Source of the DNA: an uncultured Dietzia sp. | GTDB lineage: Bacteria; Actinomycetota; Actinomycetes; Mycobacteriales; Mycobacteriaceae | Direction of reading: 5' to 3' | DNA length: 16,891 nucleotides | Assembly (NCBI GenBank): GCA_946570335.1 | Contig: CAMNYG010000004.1 | Coordinates: forward strand, 1-16,891 | In this document: one piece after another, positions 6,754 to 15,707 of the stretch | Layout of the letters: the number at the start of each line of letters is the position of its first letter | Position numbering within the stretch: position 1 is the first letter of the stretch | Translations under genes and position numbers: made by a program | Notes under the pieces: model-generated | What the model was told of the DNA's origin: nothing | The model's input: only the letters and a program-made list of their open reading frames with translations | The model's database searches: none

Positions 6754-8451
6754 GTGACACCAGCTCGTTCCCGGCCCGCGGACGCGAGACCACAGCCATG
6801 GAGATTGCTGTTCAGCTTCTTCCTGGTGCTCTTCATCATCTTCATGGGTGCTTATGCGGTCGCGGACCGGGGGCTCACTCCGAAACTGGGGATCGACCTC
6901 CAGGGCGGCACGCGTGTCACACTGATCCCCAAAGGACAGCCCGCAGAAGAGGACCTGCAGCTCGCGCAGGAGATCATCCGCGACCGCGTAGACGGCCTCG
7001 GCGTGGCCGGCACCACCGTGGTGGTCGAGGGCAGCAATATCGTTCTCACCGTCCCCGGAGAGGATTCGAGCCAGGCCCGGGATCTCGGCACCACCTCGCA
7101 GCTCACGATCCGCCCTGTACTCCAGACGCAGCCCGTGGCCGAGGGCGACCTCGAGCCGGTGGACGCCGCCAAAGGCGACCGGGAAGCCGTGGCCCAGGAG
7201 GTCGCCGAGGCACGAGAGGCCAGACAGGGCGACCCCCAGCAGCTGACGGAGGCACTCGCGAGCTTCCGCTGCCCGGAACGCGATGTCCTCGCTGGTTTCG
7301 ATGATCCGTCCCAGGCGTTGATCGCCTGCGGCGAGGGCGCCAAGTACGTTCTGGGACCTGTCCCGCTGCTCATCGGTGAGCCCGAGGACGGCGTCCGCCT
7401 GGACGGGCAGCAGATCGTCAAGGACTCCGTCAGCTCCGGGTTCAACCAGCAGGCGGCGAAGAACGAGGTCTCCTTCCGGTTCAACGCCGGGCCGGGTGAA
7501 CAGGGGAGCGCTACCTGGTCGCAGTTGACCCAGGAGAACCTGCAGCGCCAGATCGCGATACTCCTCGACGGGTCTGTGATCAGCGCACCAGTGGTCCAAG
7601 GAGTGACGCCTGTCGGCTCCGCCACCTCGATCACGGGTGATTTCTCTCAGGATGAGGCGGCCACCCTCGCGGGCAACCTCCGCTACGGCGCGCTGCCGAT
7701 CTCGTTCGAGGACCCGAACGTGGACAACGTCCCGGCGTCTCTCGGGCTCGCCTCGCTCGAGGCGGGCATCCTCGCCGGGGCGATTGGTTTCCTCCTGGTT
7801 CTCATCTACTCGGTCGTGTTCTACCGTCTGATCGGCGTGCTGGCGTTCGTCTCGCTCGTGCTGTCGTTCGTGCTGACGTACGGAATGCTGGTGTTCCTCG
7901 GATACACCGTCGACTACAGCCTCGACCTGGCCGGCATCGCCGGCCTGGTGATCGGCATCGGCATGACGGCCGATTCCTATGTCGTGTTCTTCGAGCGGAT
8001 CAAGGACGAGCTACGCGACGGGCACAGATTCAGATCCGCGGTTCCCCGGGCGTGGAAGAGCGCGAGCCGGACGATCGTCACCGGCAACATGGTCAGCCTC
8101 ATCGGTGCCGTGGTGCTGTATCTACTCGCGAGTGGCGAGGTTCGCGGCTTCGCGTTCACACTCGGCCTGTCGACCGTCATGGACGTGTTCGTCGCCTTCA
8201 CCGTGACCTGGCCCTTGGTCTACCTCGCCTCGACCAAGGACCTGTTCTCGAAACCCTGGGCCAACGGAATGGGCCGCATGGCGAACCTCCAGGCTGCCGC
8301 CGCCGAACGCCGACGCATCGAGCGACGTGAGGAGAAGGCGGCTGAACAGGCCCGCGAGCGGGGCGTCACCGCCACCATCCGGGGCCCGGGAGGCGCTACG
8401 GCGCCCCAGCCCACGACCCGACCCGGTATCGATGAGGAGGAGGGCCGATGA
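6754..8451 (+). CDS. secD: Protein translocase subunit SecD
   Basis: SecD and SecF use the proton-motive force to help pull and release secreted proteins outside the membrane. The GTG at 6754 has GAGGAAG at 6741–6747, and the protein is 565 residues. TM1 spans about residues 18–37. The extracytoplasmic region begins with LGIDLQGGTRVTL (45–57), the P1-head signature. TM2–TM6 lie in about 336–492 and include DLAGIAGLVIGIGMTADSYV and the FFERIKDELRDG loop. A tail of about 70 charged residues follows the last TM. Two cysteines, Cys173 and Cys192, sit in an extracytoplasmic insertion and could form a disulfide. The TGA overlaps the secF ATG (ATGA). Confidence 0.97.
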   Translation: MTPARSRPADARPQPWRLLFSFFLVLFIIFMGAYAVADRGLTPKLGIDLQGGTRVTLIPKGQPAEEDLQLAQEIIRDRVDGLGVAGTTVVVEGSNIVLTVPGEDSSQARDLGTTSQLTIRPVLQTQPVAEGDLEPVDAAKGDREAVAQEVAEAREARQGDPQQLTEALASFRCPERDVLAGFDDPSQALIACGEGAKYVLGPVPLLIGEPEDGVRLDGQQIVKDSVSSGFNQQAAKNEVSFRFNAGPGEQGSATWSQLTQENLQRQIAILLDGSVISAPVVQGVTPVGSATSITGDFSQDEAATLAGNLRYGALPISFEDPNVDNVPASLGLASLEAGILAGAIGFLLVLIYSVVFYRLIGVLAFVSLVLSFVLTYGMLVFLGYTVDYSLDLAGIAGLVIGIGMTADSYVVFFERIKDELRDGHRFRSAVPRAWKSASRTIVTGNMVSLIGAVVLYLLASGEVRGFAFTLGLSTVMDVFVAFTVTWPLVYLASTKDLFSKPWANGMGRMANLQAAAAERRRIERREEKAAEQARERGVTATIRGPGGATAPQPTTRPGIDEEEGR

Positions 8452-9509
8452 GCACGCCCACCGCAGTCACCTCTGGCAGCGGCGCATCGACCCCGGAGGG
8501 GTCGAAACGCACTCTGTTCACGCGTTTGTACACAGGTACCGGTGCCTTTGCGATCGTCGCGAACCGCCGCAAGTACTACCTGCTCACCCTGGCGATCGTC
8601 GCCGTCTGCCTCGCCAGCATTCTGCTGCGCGGGTTCAGCTTCGGTATCGACTTCACGGGTGGCACCAAACTCACGATGCCCGCCGGCGACGTGGACAAGG
8701 ACCGGGTCGCCGCGGTGATCGAGGAATCGGTCGGCGAAGAACCCCAGATGGTTCAGATCGTGGGCACGGGCGATGCACGGATCGTCGAGGTCGAGACACG
8801 CTTCCTCACCACTGACGAGATCGTCGCGGCCAAGACTGCGATGTTCGAGGAGTTCCAGCCGGTCGCGGCCTCCGGAGAGGTGTCCATCCAGGCGATCGGA
8901 GACTCGGCGCGAAGCGAGAGCTGGGGCGGTCAGGTCACCAAGAAGGCGTTGATCGCGCTGGGCGTCTTTCTCGTGATCGTCTTCGGATACATCGCGGTCC
9001 GCTTCGAGTGGCAGATGTCTACCGCCGCTATCGTCGCGCTACTGTTCGACGTGATCGTCACCGCCGGCATCTACTCGATCGTCGGCTTCGAGGTCACACC
9101 TGCAACCGTGATCGGTCTCCTGACGATTCTGGGCTTCTCCCTGTATGACACCGTGATCGTTTTCGACAAAGTCGAGGAGAACACCAGAGGACTCAGACAC
9201 ACGGCGAGCCACACCTATGCCGAAGAGGCGAACCTGGGCGTCAACCAGACGCTGATGCGCTCGATACACACAACGGTCATCGGCATCCTGCCGCTTCTGT
9301 CGCTGATCGTGATCGCGGTGTGGCTCCTCGGAGTGGGCACACTCATGGATCTGGCCATCGTCCAGATGGTCGGCATCATCACCGGAACGTTCTCCTCGGT
9401 GTTCCTGGCCACCCCGCTTCTGGTCTCGCTCAAGGAACGCGACCCGGATATCAAACGCCAGACCGAGAAGGTGCTGGCCCGACGCGAGAAGGCCGAGGCC
9501 ACCGCATGA
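8448..9509 (+). CDS. secF: Protein translocase subunit SecF
   Basis: SecF is the partner of SecD in the proton-driven accessory complex of Sec export. The ATG at 8448 overlaps the secD stop by four bases and has an AGGAGGAGGG ribosome-binding site (8435–8444). The protein has 353 residues. A 40-residue cytosolic N-terminus leads to TM1 (about 43–61), then the signature FGIDFTGGTKL (65–75) and a short P-domain. TM2–TM6 follow (about 166–325), with the conserved segment LTILGFSLYDTVIVFDKVEENTR around residues 225–247, where Asp234 lies in the membrane region. The charged C-terminus ends in the apt start codon. Separate secD and secF genes are normal for this lineage. Confidence 0.97.
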   Translation: MSTPTAVTSGSGASTPEGSKRTLFTRLYTGTGAFAIVANRRKYYLLTLAIVAVCLASILLRGFSFGIDFTGGTKLTMPAGDVDKDRVAAVIEESVGEEPQMVQIVGTGDARIVEVETRFLTTDEIVAAKTAMFEEFQPVAASGEVSIQAIGDSARSESWGGQVTKKALIALGVFLVIVFGYIAVRFEWQMSTAAIVALLFDVIVTAGIYSIVGFEVTPATVIGLLTILGFSLYDTVIVFDKVEENTRGLRHTASHTYAEEANLGVNQTLMRSIHTTVIGILPLLSLIVIAVWLLGVGTLMDLAIVQMVGIITGTFSSVFLATPLLVSLKERDPDIKRQTEKVLARREKAEATA

Positions 9510-10063
9510 ATCAGTCCTCGTCGGTCACAGTCTCCCCGGCGATAAGCTCGTCGGTGGAGCGCCTCATGCGGCGCGTGGAGGACTTCCCCTCCGCCGGGGT
9601 GCAGTTCTGCGACCTCACCCCGGTGCTCGCCGATCCGGACGGCTTCGACGCGGTCGTCCACGGGCTGGTCGCCGGACATGAAGTCGGGTCCGTCGACTAT
9701 GTCGCGGGACTGGATGCCCGGGGCTTCCTCCTGGCCGGCGCCGTGGCCGTACGGCTGCACACCGGTGTGCTCGCGATCCGCAAGGCGGGCAAGCTCCCAC
9801 CTCCGGTGCACTCACGCTCCTACGAGCTCGAATACGGAGCGGCCACTCTGGAACTCCCCGCTGACGGGCTGGACCTGCGGGGTAAGCGGGTACTGGTCGT
9901 GGACGACGTACTCGCAACCGGCGGGACCCTGGGTGCGGCCGTCGGCCTGCTCGGTGACTGTGGCGCGATCGTCGCGGGCTTGTCCGTCGTTCTCGAGGTC
10001 CCCGGCCTCGGGGGGCGGGATAGACTTGCCGGTACACCGCTGACCTGCCTGACAGTCGCGTGA
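9506..10063 (+). CDS. apt: Adenine phosphoribosyltransferase
   Basis: Apt salvages adenine by joining it to PRPP to form AMP. The ATG at 9506 lies within the secF stop (ATGA), giving 185 residues, slightly longer than average because of about 20 extra N-terminal residues. Family signatures are FPSAGVQFCDLTPVLADP (28–45), GLDARGFLLAGAVA (68–81), AIRKAGKLP (90–98), YELEYGAATLELPADG (106–121) and the PRPP-binding motif VVDDVLATGGT (131–141). The position usually Arg or Lys in the FRD/FKD motif is Cys35. In M. tuberculosis and C. glutamicum a lipoprotein gene lies between secF and apt; here there is none, and the two genes overlap. Confidence 0.95.
   Translation: MNQSSSVTVSPAISSSVERLMRRVEDFPSAGVQFCDLTPVLADPDGFDAVVHGLVAGHEVGSVDYVAGLDARGFLLAGAVAVRLHTGVLAIRKAGKLPPPVHSRSYELEYGAATLELPADGLDLRGKRVLVVDDVLATGGTLGAAVGLLGDCGAIVAGLSVVLEVPGLGGRDRLAGTPLTCLTVA
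10021..10026 (+). promoter_or_regulatory. −10-like element upstream of rel
   Basis: TAGACT at 10021–10026 is inside the 3' end of apt, 83 bp before the rel start. A promoter here would let rel be transcribed independently of secDF–apt. No clear −35 was found at normal spacing. Confidence 0.35.
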
Positions 10064-10069
10064 CCACCG

Positions 10070-10084
10070 GCCGCTGACAGCGGC
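10070..10084 (+). other. Short hairpin in the apt–rel gap
   Basis: GCCGCT (10070–10075) and AGCGGC (10079–10084) form a 6-bp stem with a GAC loop. It lies between the apt stop and the AGGGAGGAG ribosome-binding site of rel (10094–10102). Its role is unknown; it may only structure the rel leader. Confidence 0.3.
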
Positions 10085-10108
10085 TCGATCCCCAGGGAGG
10101 AGCCGAGC

Positions 10109-12472
10109 ATGACGCAACGACCGGATCCCGCCGGGCAACCGGGGGGAGGGACGCCCGACGGACCCGCCGGCCAGCCCCAACCCACCACACAACCACTGCC
10201 GGTGATCCCGGGGACGAGACCGTCCGCGGGGCGGCGGGTGCGGTCTCGGTGGGCCAGGCGCCTGACATCGGGGCTGACCGTCACCTCGCCCCCGGCGGTC
10301 CTCGAGCCGCTCGTCCGTGTCCATCGCATCCACCATCCCAAAGCGGACGTGGGTCTGCTCGCACGCGCGTACGCCCTTGCCGAGAGGCAACACGAGGGTG
10401 TGTACCGCAAGTCCGGCGACCCGTACATCACCCACCCGCTCGCCGTGGCGACCATCTGTGCGGAGATGGGCATGGACACCACGACCCTGGTCGCGGCTCT
10501 CCTCCACGACACCGTGGAGGACACCGACTATTCGTTGGAGCAGCTGTCCACTGATTTCGGCGGCGAGGTGGCGCACCTGGTCGACGGCGTGACCAAACTG
10601 GACAAGGTCGACTTCGGGGAAGCGGCCGAGGCCGAGACCATCCGCAAGATGATCATCGCGATGGCGCACGACCCCCGGGTCCTCGTGATCAAGGTCGCTG
10701 ACCGTCTCCACAACATGCGGACCATGCGCTTCCTGCCGCCAGAGAAGCAGGCCAAGAAGGCTCGCGAGACCCTCGAGGTGATCGCGCCCCTGGCACACCG
10801 ACTGGGGATGGCCACCATCAAGTGGGAACTCGAGGACCTGGCGTTCGCGATCCTCGAGCCGAAGAAGTATCAGGAGATCGTGCGTCTCGTCGCAGACCGC
10901 GCACCGAGCCGGGACGTCTATCTGGGCACGGTCACCGGCCGGGTCAACGCCGAACTGGAGAAGGCCCACATCCAGGCGACCGTCGAGGGGCGCCCCAAAC
11001 ACTACTGGTCGATCTATCAGAAGATGATCGTCCGGGGCCGTGAGTTCGACGAGATCCACGACCTGGTCGGTATCCGGGTGCTGTGCGAGGACGTACGCGA
11101 CTGTTATGCGGCGATCGGCGTGGTGCACTCGACCTGGAAGCCCATGCCCGGCCGCTTCAAGGACTACATCGCCCAGCCGCGGTTCGGCGTGTACAGGTCA
11201 CTGCACACCACTGTGATCGGCCCCGACGGCAAACCGCTCGAGATCCAGATCCGCACCCATGAGATGCACCGCAATGCCGAGTACGGCATCGCGGCCCATT
11301 GGCGATACAAGGAGACCAAGGGCAAACACCACGGTACCCAGGCCGAGGTGGATGAGATGGCGTGGATGCGGCAGCTGCTGAGCTGGCAGCGGGAAGCGGC
11401 CGATCCCGGCGAGTTCCTCGACTCGTTACGGTTCGAGATGACCAGCAAGGAGATCTTCGTCTTCACCCCGAAGGGTGATGTCGTCAATCTCCCGGTCGGT
11501 GCGACTCCCGTCGACTTCGCATATGCGGTGCACACCGAGGTCGGGCACCGGTGTATCGGCGCGCGGGTCAACGGCAAGCTCGTCGCACTCGAACGGCCGC
11601 TGGAGAACGGCGAGGTCGTCGAAGTCTTCACCTCCAAGGATCCCAACGCCGGTCCGAGCCTGGACTGGCAGAAGTTCGTCGTCTCCGGCAGGGCGAAGAG
11701 CTCGATCCGCCAATGGTTCGCGAAGGAGCGCCGCGAAGAGGCGCTCGAGCGGGGTAAAGAGCTCATCACCCGCGAGGTCCGACGGGGCGGTGTGCCCGTC
11801 CATCGTGTGTTCTCGAACGAAACCATCGCCGCCGTGGCGCGGGAACTCGGTTTCGCCGACGTCACCGCGCTGTACACGGCGATAGGCGAGCACCATGTCT
11901 CGGCCAAGGGGGTCGTCGGACGGCTCATCGCGGCACACGGTGGTGTCGACGAGGTCACCGAGGAGCTCGCGGACCGGTCGCGTGACAAGACCATCACCCC
12001 GCACCGAGCCGCACCCGCCGGTGCCGGGGTCCTGGTCGGCGGGGTCGAGGATGTCCACGCCAAGCTCGCCCGCTGCTGTACACCGGTGCCGGGTGACGAG
12101 GTGCTGGGCTTCATCACACGCGGGGGCACGGTCAGCGTGCACCGGACAGACTGCACGAACGCCTCAGATCTCCACCGTGAACCCGAGCGCCTCGTCAAAG
12201 TCGAGTGGGCACCGCAGCCCGGGTCGGTGTTCCTCGTGGCGATCCAGGTCGAAGCACTCGACAGGCACCGGCTGCTGTCTGACGTGGCGAAAGTCCTCGC
12301 AGACGAGAAGGTCAACATCCTGTCCGCCTCGGTCCAGACCGCAGGCGACGACAGGGTGGCCGTATCCCGGTTCACGTTCGAGATGGCTGATCCCAAGCAT
12401 CTCGGTCACGTACTCAACGCGGTTCGGCGGGTGGAGGGCGTCTTCGACGTCAGCCGTATGACGTCGAACTGA
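10109..12472 (+). CDS. relA: Bifunctional (p)ppGpp synthetase/hydrolase Rel
   Basis: The long RelA/SpoT homologue makes (p)ppGpp on starved ribosomes and also hydrolyses it. The ATG at 10109 has AGGGAGGAG at 10094–10102, and the protein is 787 residues. A 60-residue Pro/Gly-rich N-terminus comes first. The HD hydrolase domain keeps His109 (YITHP), His133-Asp134 (LLHDTVED) and Asp198/Asn202 (VADRLHNM). The synthetase domain keeps Asp318 (EIHDLVGIR), RFKD (349–352), Tyr362 (VYRSLHTTV) and Glu378 (LEIQIRT). RFKD is the motif of bifunctional Rel enzymes, unlike the acidic EXDD of RelA. TGS (about 446–508), the Cys656-Cys657 region and a C-terminal ACT domain (about 708–787) complete the protein. 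Both active sites look intact. Confidence 0.98.
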   Translation: MTQRPDPAGQPGGGTPDGPAGQPQPTTQPLPVIPGTRPSAGRRVRSRWARRLTSGLTVTSPPAVLEPLVRVHRIHHPKADVGLLARAYALAERQHEGVYRKSGDPYITHPLAVATICAEMGMDTTTLVAALLHDTVEDTDYSLEQLSTDFGGEVAHLVDGVTKLDKVDFGEAAEAETIRKMIIAMAHDPRVLVIKVADRLHNMRTMRFLPPEKQAKKARETLEVIAPLAHRLGMATIKWELEDLAFAILEPKKYQEIVRLVADRAPSRDVYLGTVTGRVNAELEKAHIQATVEGRPKHYWSIYQKMIVRGREFDEIHDLVGIRVLCEDVRDCYAAIGVVHSTWKPMPGRFKDYIAQPRFGVYRSLHTTVIGPDGKPLEIQIRTHEMHRNAEYGIAAHWRYKETKGKHHGTQAEVDEMAWMRQLLSWQREAADPGEFLDSLRFEMTSKEIFVFTPKGDVVNLPVGATPVDFAYAVHTEVGHRCIGARVNGKLVALERPLENGEVVEVFTSKDPNAGPSLDWQKFVVSGRAKSSIRQWFAKERREEALERGKELITREVRRGGVPVHRVFSNETIAAVARELGFADVTALYTAIGEHHVSAKGVVGRLIAAHGGVDEVTEELADRSRDKTITPHRAAPAGAGVLVGGVEDVHAKLARCCTPVPGDEVLGFITRGGTVSVHRTDCTNASDLHREPERLVKVEWAPQPGSVFLVAIQVEALDRHRLLSDVAKVLADEKVNILSASVQTAGDDRVAVSRFTFEMADPKHLGHVLNAVRRVEGVFDVSRMTSN

Positions 12473-12490
12473 AGGCAGAGCTGAAGACAA

Positions 12491-12534
12491 GGAAGGGACG
12501 GCCCGCGGCGATGACGCTGAGGACCGTCCCTTCC
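12491..12534. terminator. Bidirectional terminator between rel and the PPIase gene
   Basis: GGAAGGGACGG (12491–12501) pairs perfectly with 12524–12534 over 11 bp, with a 22-nt loop. It lies in the 72-bp gap between the convergent stops of rel (12472) and the isomerase gene (12545). It can therefore serve both strands. There is no long T-tract on either side. Confidence 0.75.
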
Positions 12535-12544
12535 CGGCGTCCAC

Positions 12545-13468
12545 TCACTCCTCGGGCAGGCCTTCCTGGGCCCCGACGGTGACCTTCTCGATCTCGACCG
12601 TGTTCTTGGGCCGCTGATAGTCCGCACTCGACGGATCGTTGCTCTTGATGCCGGCGTCGGTGATCGTGTCGAGGACCTCGAGCCCGGGCTCGCTGATCGT
12701 GCCCATCACCGTGTACTCGGGCGGGAGAACGGAGTCCTCGTAGACGAGGAAGAACTGGCTTCCGGCGCTATTGGGCGTCTGTGATTTGGCCATCGCGACC
12801 GTGCCCCGGGGGTACACCGACATGCCGGAGCCGTCATCAGCCACGGCCAGATCGGTGGGCGGCTCATCGATCACCGAATAGCCCGGCCCGGAGAGGCCCG
12901 TTCCGGTGGGGTCGCCACACTGGAGGACCGACAATGCGGACCCCTCCTCGGCGACGGTCAGACGGTGGCACTCGGTCTCGTCGAAGAACCCCTGCTCCGC
13001 GAGTCCGACGAAGCTGGCGACGTTGCACGGAGCCCCCTCCCTGTCGAGCAGGAGGGGGATCTCACCGTCACCGGTGGTCACAGTCACCTCGGCGGTGCCA
13101 CGACGGGGCTGGTCTCCGGTCGGGGCCTCGCCGTCGCGCTTCGACTCGGCGATCGTGTCGATCTGCTCGTTGAAGCGGCGGACCTCGGCCACCACCTCAG
13201 GCCCCTGGTCCTCGTAATCGGTAGGGTCGATCTTCTCCGGAGTCTCGGTGTCTTCGGGGTACTCGCAGGCGATCCAGTTGGCCGCGTACTCCTCGGCACG
13301 GGCCTCCTCGGTCTTGTTCCACACGACGATGGCCACGATCCCGACGAGCACAACGACCACCACCGCGGCCGCGCCGATCTTCAGCTGCTTCTCGCGCCGG
13401 GCCTGGGCCTCCATCTGCTCGCGCAGACGCTGGCGCGCCTCGGCTCGGCGTTCCTGGTTGGTGGACAC
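12545..13468 (-). CDS. Membrane-anchored cyclophilin-type peptidyl-prolyl isomerase
   Basis: The 307-residue protein is a predicted proline isomerase acting on exported proteins. A charged cytosolic N-terminus (1–30) is followed by one membrane segment (about 31–50), a linker of about 75 residues, and a cyclophilin domain (about 125–298). Motifs are FFDETECHRL with Arg169 (equivalent to CypA Arg55), LQCGDPTGTG with Gln183, and MAKSQTPNSAGSQFFLVYED with Gln238 and Phe240. Residues matching CypA Trp121 and His126 appear to be Leu248 and Tyr252, so cyclosporin binding is doubtful. The cyclophilin domain has three cysteines (148, 167, 184), and Cys68 lies in the linker. The GTG at 13468 has an AGGAGGG ribosome-binding site. 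It matches the Rv2582 (ppiB) position in M. tuberculosis. Confidence 0.92.
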   Translation of the reverse strand: MSTNQERRAEARQRLREQMEAQARREKQLKIGAAAVVVVVLVGIVAIVVWNKTEEARAEEYAANWIACEYPEDTETPEKIDPTDYEDQGPEVVAEVRRFNEQIDTIAESKRDGEAPTGDQPRRGTAEVTVTTGDGEIPLLLDREGAPCNVASFVGLAEQGFFDETECHRLTVAEEGSALSVLQCGDPTGTGLSGPGYSVIDEPPTDLAVADDGSGMSVYPRGTVAMAKSQTPNSAGSQFFLVYEDSVLPPEYTVMGTISEPGLEVLDTITDAGIKSNDPSSADYQRPKNTVEIEKVTVGAQEGLPEE

Positions 13469-13490
13469 TGGCCCTCCTGGGTACCTGGAC

Positions 13491-13496
13491 TAGGCT
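13491..13496 (+). promoter_or_regulatory. Possible −10 for the MBL–hisS unit
   Basis: TAGGCT at 13491–13496 is in the 211-bp divergent region between the isomerase and the hydrolase gene. It would give a leader of about 175 nt. The leader contains a short TTCCC/GGGAA hairpin (13526–13539). A −35 is not evident, so the assignment is weak. Confidence 0.25.
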
Positions 13497-13566
13497 GGAA
13501 CGGTCGGCTGGCTCGTCCACGCGGGTTCCCTCTCGGGAAAGGTCTACGAGGCTCCAGCCCAGGGTC

Positions 13567-13574
13567 ATTGTCTA
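13567..13574 (-). promoter_or_regulatory. Possible −10 for the PPIase gene
   Basis: On the minus strand, 13574–13567 reads TAGACAAT, which contains a −10-like hexamer. A weak TTCGGC lies 18 bp upstream. The leader to the GTG at 13468 would be about 90 nt. The evidence is sequence similarity only. Confidence 0.3.
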
Positions 13575-13679
13575 CCAGGTTGAGCTGAGATGGCCGAACA
13601 CCACTCCGGAGTCCGGGCGCGTTGGCCAGACAGACCGCGTCGAACGTCGTGGGATAACCCAAGTAAAGGAGTACTGGAC

Positions 13680-14345
13680 GTGCAGATCGTCGGCTTTCCC
13701 GCCGGGATGTTCCAGACAAACTGCTACATCGTGTCGGACGATGCGGGGGACTGCGTGATCGTCGACCCGGGACAGGACGCGGAGGAGCAGGTCCGTCGTC
13801 AGGTGTCCGAGGCCGGCCTGAAGCCCCGCGCGGTCCTACTGACGCACGGTCATCTGGACCACATCTGGAACGCACAACAGGTCGCCGACCACTACGGGGT
13901 GCCCGCGTACATCCATCCGGAGGACCGCGAGATGCTCGCCGACCCGGCCAAGGGCCTGTCCCTGGATCTGTCCGCGATGCTCAGGGATGTCACCTTCTCC
14001 GAGCCCGCCGAGGTGATCGAGGTGTTCGACGGTGACACACTGGCCTTCGGTTCGATGGTCTTCGAGGTGGATCATGTGCCCGGTCACAGTCCGGGATCGG
14101 TGTCGTTCCGGATCACCGTGGAGACCGAGGAGGGGCCCCGGATGGTTGTCTTGGGCGGCGACGTCCTGTTCCTGGACGGCGTGGGGCGTACCGATCTTCC
14201 GGCGGGGGACCCCGAGGTGTTGATGCAGTCCATCGCCAAGAAGTTCCTGGTGCTCGACGACGACGCCGTGGTCCTCCCCGGCCACGGTCCGTCCACCACG
14301 ATCGGCAGGGAACGGCGTTCCAATCCGTTCCTGCGCGATCTCTGA
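13680..14345 (+). CDS. Metallo-beta-lactamase-fold hydrolase (glyoxalase II-like)
   Basis: This 221-residue cytosolic protein resembles Rv2581c, a glyoxalase II-like enzyme; the substrate cannot be read from the sequence. The metal site is complete: THGHLDH (His56, His58, Asp60, His61), PGHSPGS (His135), GGD (Asp161) and LPGHG (His202). GRTDLPAGD and TTIGRERRSNPFL are also typical of the subgroup. The start chosen is GTG 13680, with AAAGGAG at 13665–13671. Homologues begin at the equivalent QIVGFPAGMFQTNCY segment. An in-frame ATG at 13590 would add 30 residues of atypical sequence without a ribosome-binding site. hisS follows after 51 bp and is probably co-transcribed. Confidence 0.92.
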   Translation: MQIVGFPAGMFQTNCYIVSDDAGDCVIVDPGQDAEEQVRRQVSEAGLKPRAVLLTHGHLDHIWNAQQVADHYGVPAYIHPEDREMLADPAKGLSLDLSAMLRDVTFSEPAEVIEVFDGDTLAFGSMVFEVDHVPGHSPGSVSFRITVETEEGPRMVVLGGDVLFLDGVGRTDLPAGDPEVLMQSIAKKFLVLDDDAVVLPGHGPSTTIGRERRSNPFLRDL

Positions 14346-14396
14346 ATACGCCGCACCACCCCGTTTCGTCCCAGAGAGTCGAGGATTGTCAGACCT

Positions 14397-15677
14397 GTGA
14401 CCGGTAGCCAGAAGAAGTCCGCCATCAAGGCGCCCAAGGGCGTTCCCGACTATGTACCACCGACGTCGGCCTCGTTTGTCGCGGTGAGAGATGCGATCAC
14501 CACCGCGGCCCGGAGAGCGGGGTACGGGCATATCGAGTTGCCCGTATTCGAGGACACCACGCTCTTCGCCCGGGGGGTGGGGGAGTCGACGGATGTGGTC
14601 TCCAAGGAGATGTACACGTTCTCCGACCGGGGTGGCCGGAGCGTGACGCTTCGTCCCGAAGGCACGGCCGGCGTCATGCGCTCGGTGATCGAGAACGGCC
14701 TGGACCGCGGTCAGTTGCCGGTCAAAGTCTGTTACGCGGGGCCGTTCTTCCGCTACGAGAGGCCTCAGGCGGGACGTTACCGCCAACTGCAGCAAGTGGG
14801 TATCGAGGCGATTGGTGTCGACGACCCGGCGCTCGACGCCGAGGTGATCGCAGTTGCCGACGAGGCGTTCCGGTCGCTCGGACTGAGCGGCTTCCGGCTG
14901 GAGCTGACCTCACTCGGCGACGACACGTGTCGACCGGAGTACCGGGAGCGTCTTCAGGAGTTCCTCGCCGGTCTCGATCTGGATGACGCCACGCGCGAGC
15001 GGGCTCGGATCAACCCGCTGCGCGTGCTGGACGACAAGCGGCCCGAGGTTCGGGCTCAGCTCGAGGCCGCGCCGTTGATGATCGATCATCTGTCGGAGAC
15101 CAGCGCCGAACATTTCGCGGCGGTGCGGGCCCACCTGGACGCTCTGGGCGTGTCTTACGTGGTCAACCCGCGGATGGTCCGTGGACTGGATTACTACACC
15201 AAGACGACGTTCGAGTTCGTCCACGACGGGCTCGGCGCCCAGTCCGGCATCGGTGGGGGTGGGCGCTATGACGGACTGATGGCACAACTCGGCGGTCAGG
15301 ACCTGTCGGGGATCGGGTTCGGTATCGGCGTGGACCGCACCATGCTCGCGCTCGAGGCCGAAGGCCTGGACCCGACCGCAGCCGGCCGGGTCGACGTCTA
15401 CGGCGTCGCGCTCGGCGCTGCGGCCAAGTCGGCGCTCGTGCCGGTGCTCGCGCGGTTCCGTCGCGCCGACATCCGTGCGGACATGGCCTACGGGGACCGC
15501 GGCATGAAGGGCGCCTTCAAGGCGGCCGATCGTTCGGGGGCCGCGGTGACCGTCATCGTGGGTGAGGACGAGCTGGCGTCGGGGACCGCCGTGGTCAAGA
15601 CGATGGCCACGGGCGAACAGCAACCGGTGCCGATGGATTCGGTTGTCGACCATGTCCGCGGTGTACTCGACCGGTGA
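14397..15677 (+). CDS. hisS: Histidyl-tRNA synthetase
   Basis: HisRS charges tRNA-His with histidine and is a class II synthetase dimer. The 426-residue length is normal. Visible motifs are APKGVPDY (residues 12–19), [13 protein letters not shown] (84–96), motif 2 [19 protein letters not shown] (115–133), the histidine-binding [13 protein letters not shown] (262–274), [12 protein letters not shown] (283–294) and motif 3 [10 protein letters not shown] (305–314). The C-terminal anticodon-binding domain (about 332–426) contains [16 protein letters not shown] and [11 protein letters not shown]. The GTG at 14397 has a modest GAGGAT ribosome-binding site at 14381–14386. The stop is only 30 bp from the stop of the convergent metallopeptidase gene, with no clear hairpin in that gap. 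Confidence 0.97.
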   Translation: MTGSQKKSAIKAPKGVPDYVPPTSASFVAVRDAITTAARRAGYGHIELPVFEDTTLFARGVGESTDVVSKEMYTFSDRGGRSVTLRPEGTAGVMRSVIENGLDRGQLPVKVCYAGPFFRYERPQAGRYRQLQQVGIEAIGVDDPALDAEVIAVADEAFRSLGLSGFRLELTSLGDDTCRPEYRERLQEFLAGLDLDDATRERARINPLRVLDDKRPEVRAQLEAAPLMIDHLSETSAEHFAAVRAHLDALGVSYVVNPRMVRGLDYYTKTTFEFVHDGLGAQSGIGGGGRYDGLMAQLGGQDLSGIGFGIGVDRTMLALEAEGLDPTAAGRVDVYGVALGAAAKSALVPVLARFRRADIRADMAYGDRGMKGAFKAADRSGAAVTVIVGEDELASGTAVVKTMATGEQQPVPMDSVVDHVRGVLDR

Positions 15678-15707
15678 GCCACGGCAGGTCTGTGAGCTGG
15701 TCAGTGA

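Noticed and set aside
9812..12396. Long open frames on the minus strand opposite apt and rel (about 438 and 410 codons)
   Set aside because: They mirror rel and apt codon structure in high-GC DNA, lack ribosome-binding sites and have no recognisable domains.
13641..13656. Second possible LexA half-site (TCGAAC) before the MBL gene
   Set aside because: Only the left arm matches; the right arm at the required 4-bp spacing is unrelated.
13590..13679. Upstream ATG start for the MBL-fold hydrolase
   Set aside because: It adds 30 basic residues not seen in homologues and has no ribosome-binding site, whereas GTG 13680 has AAAGGAG.
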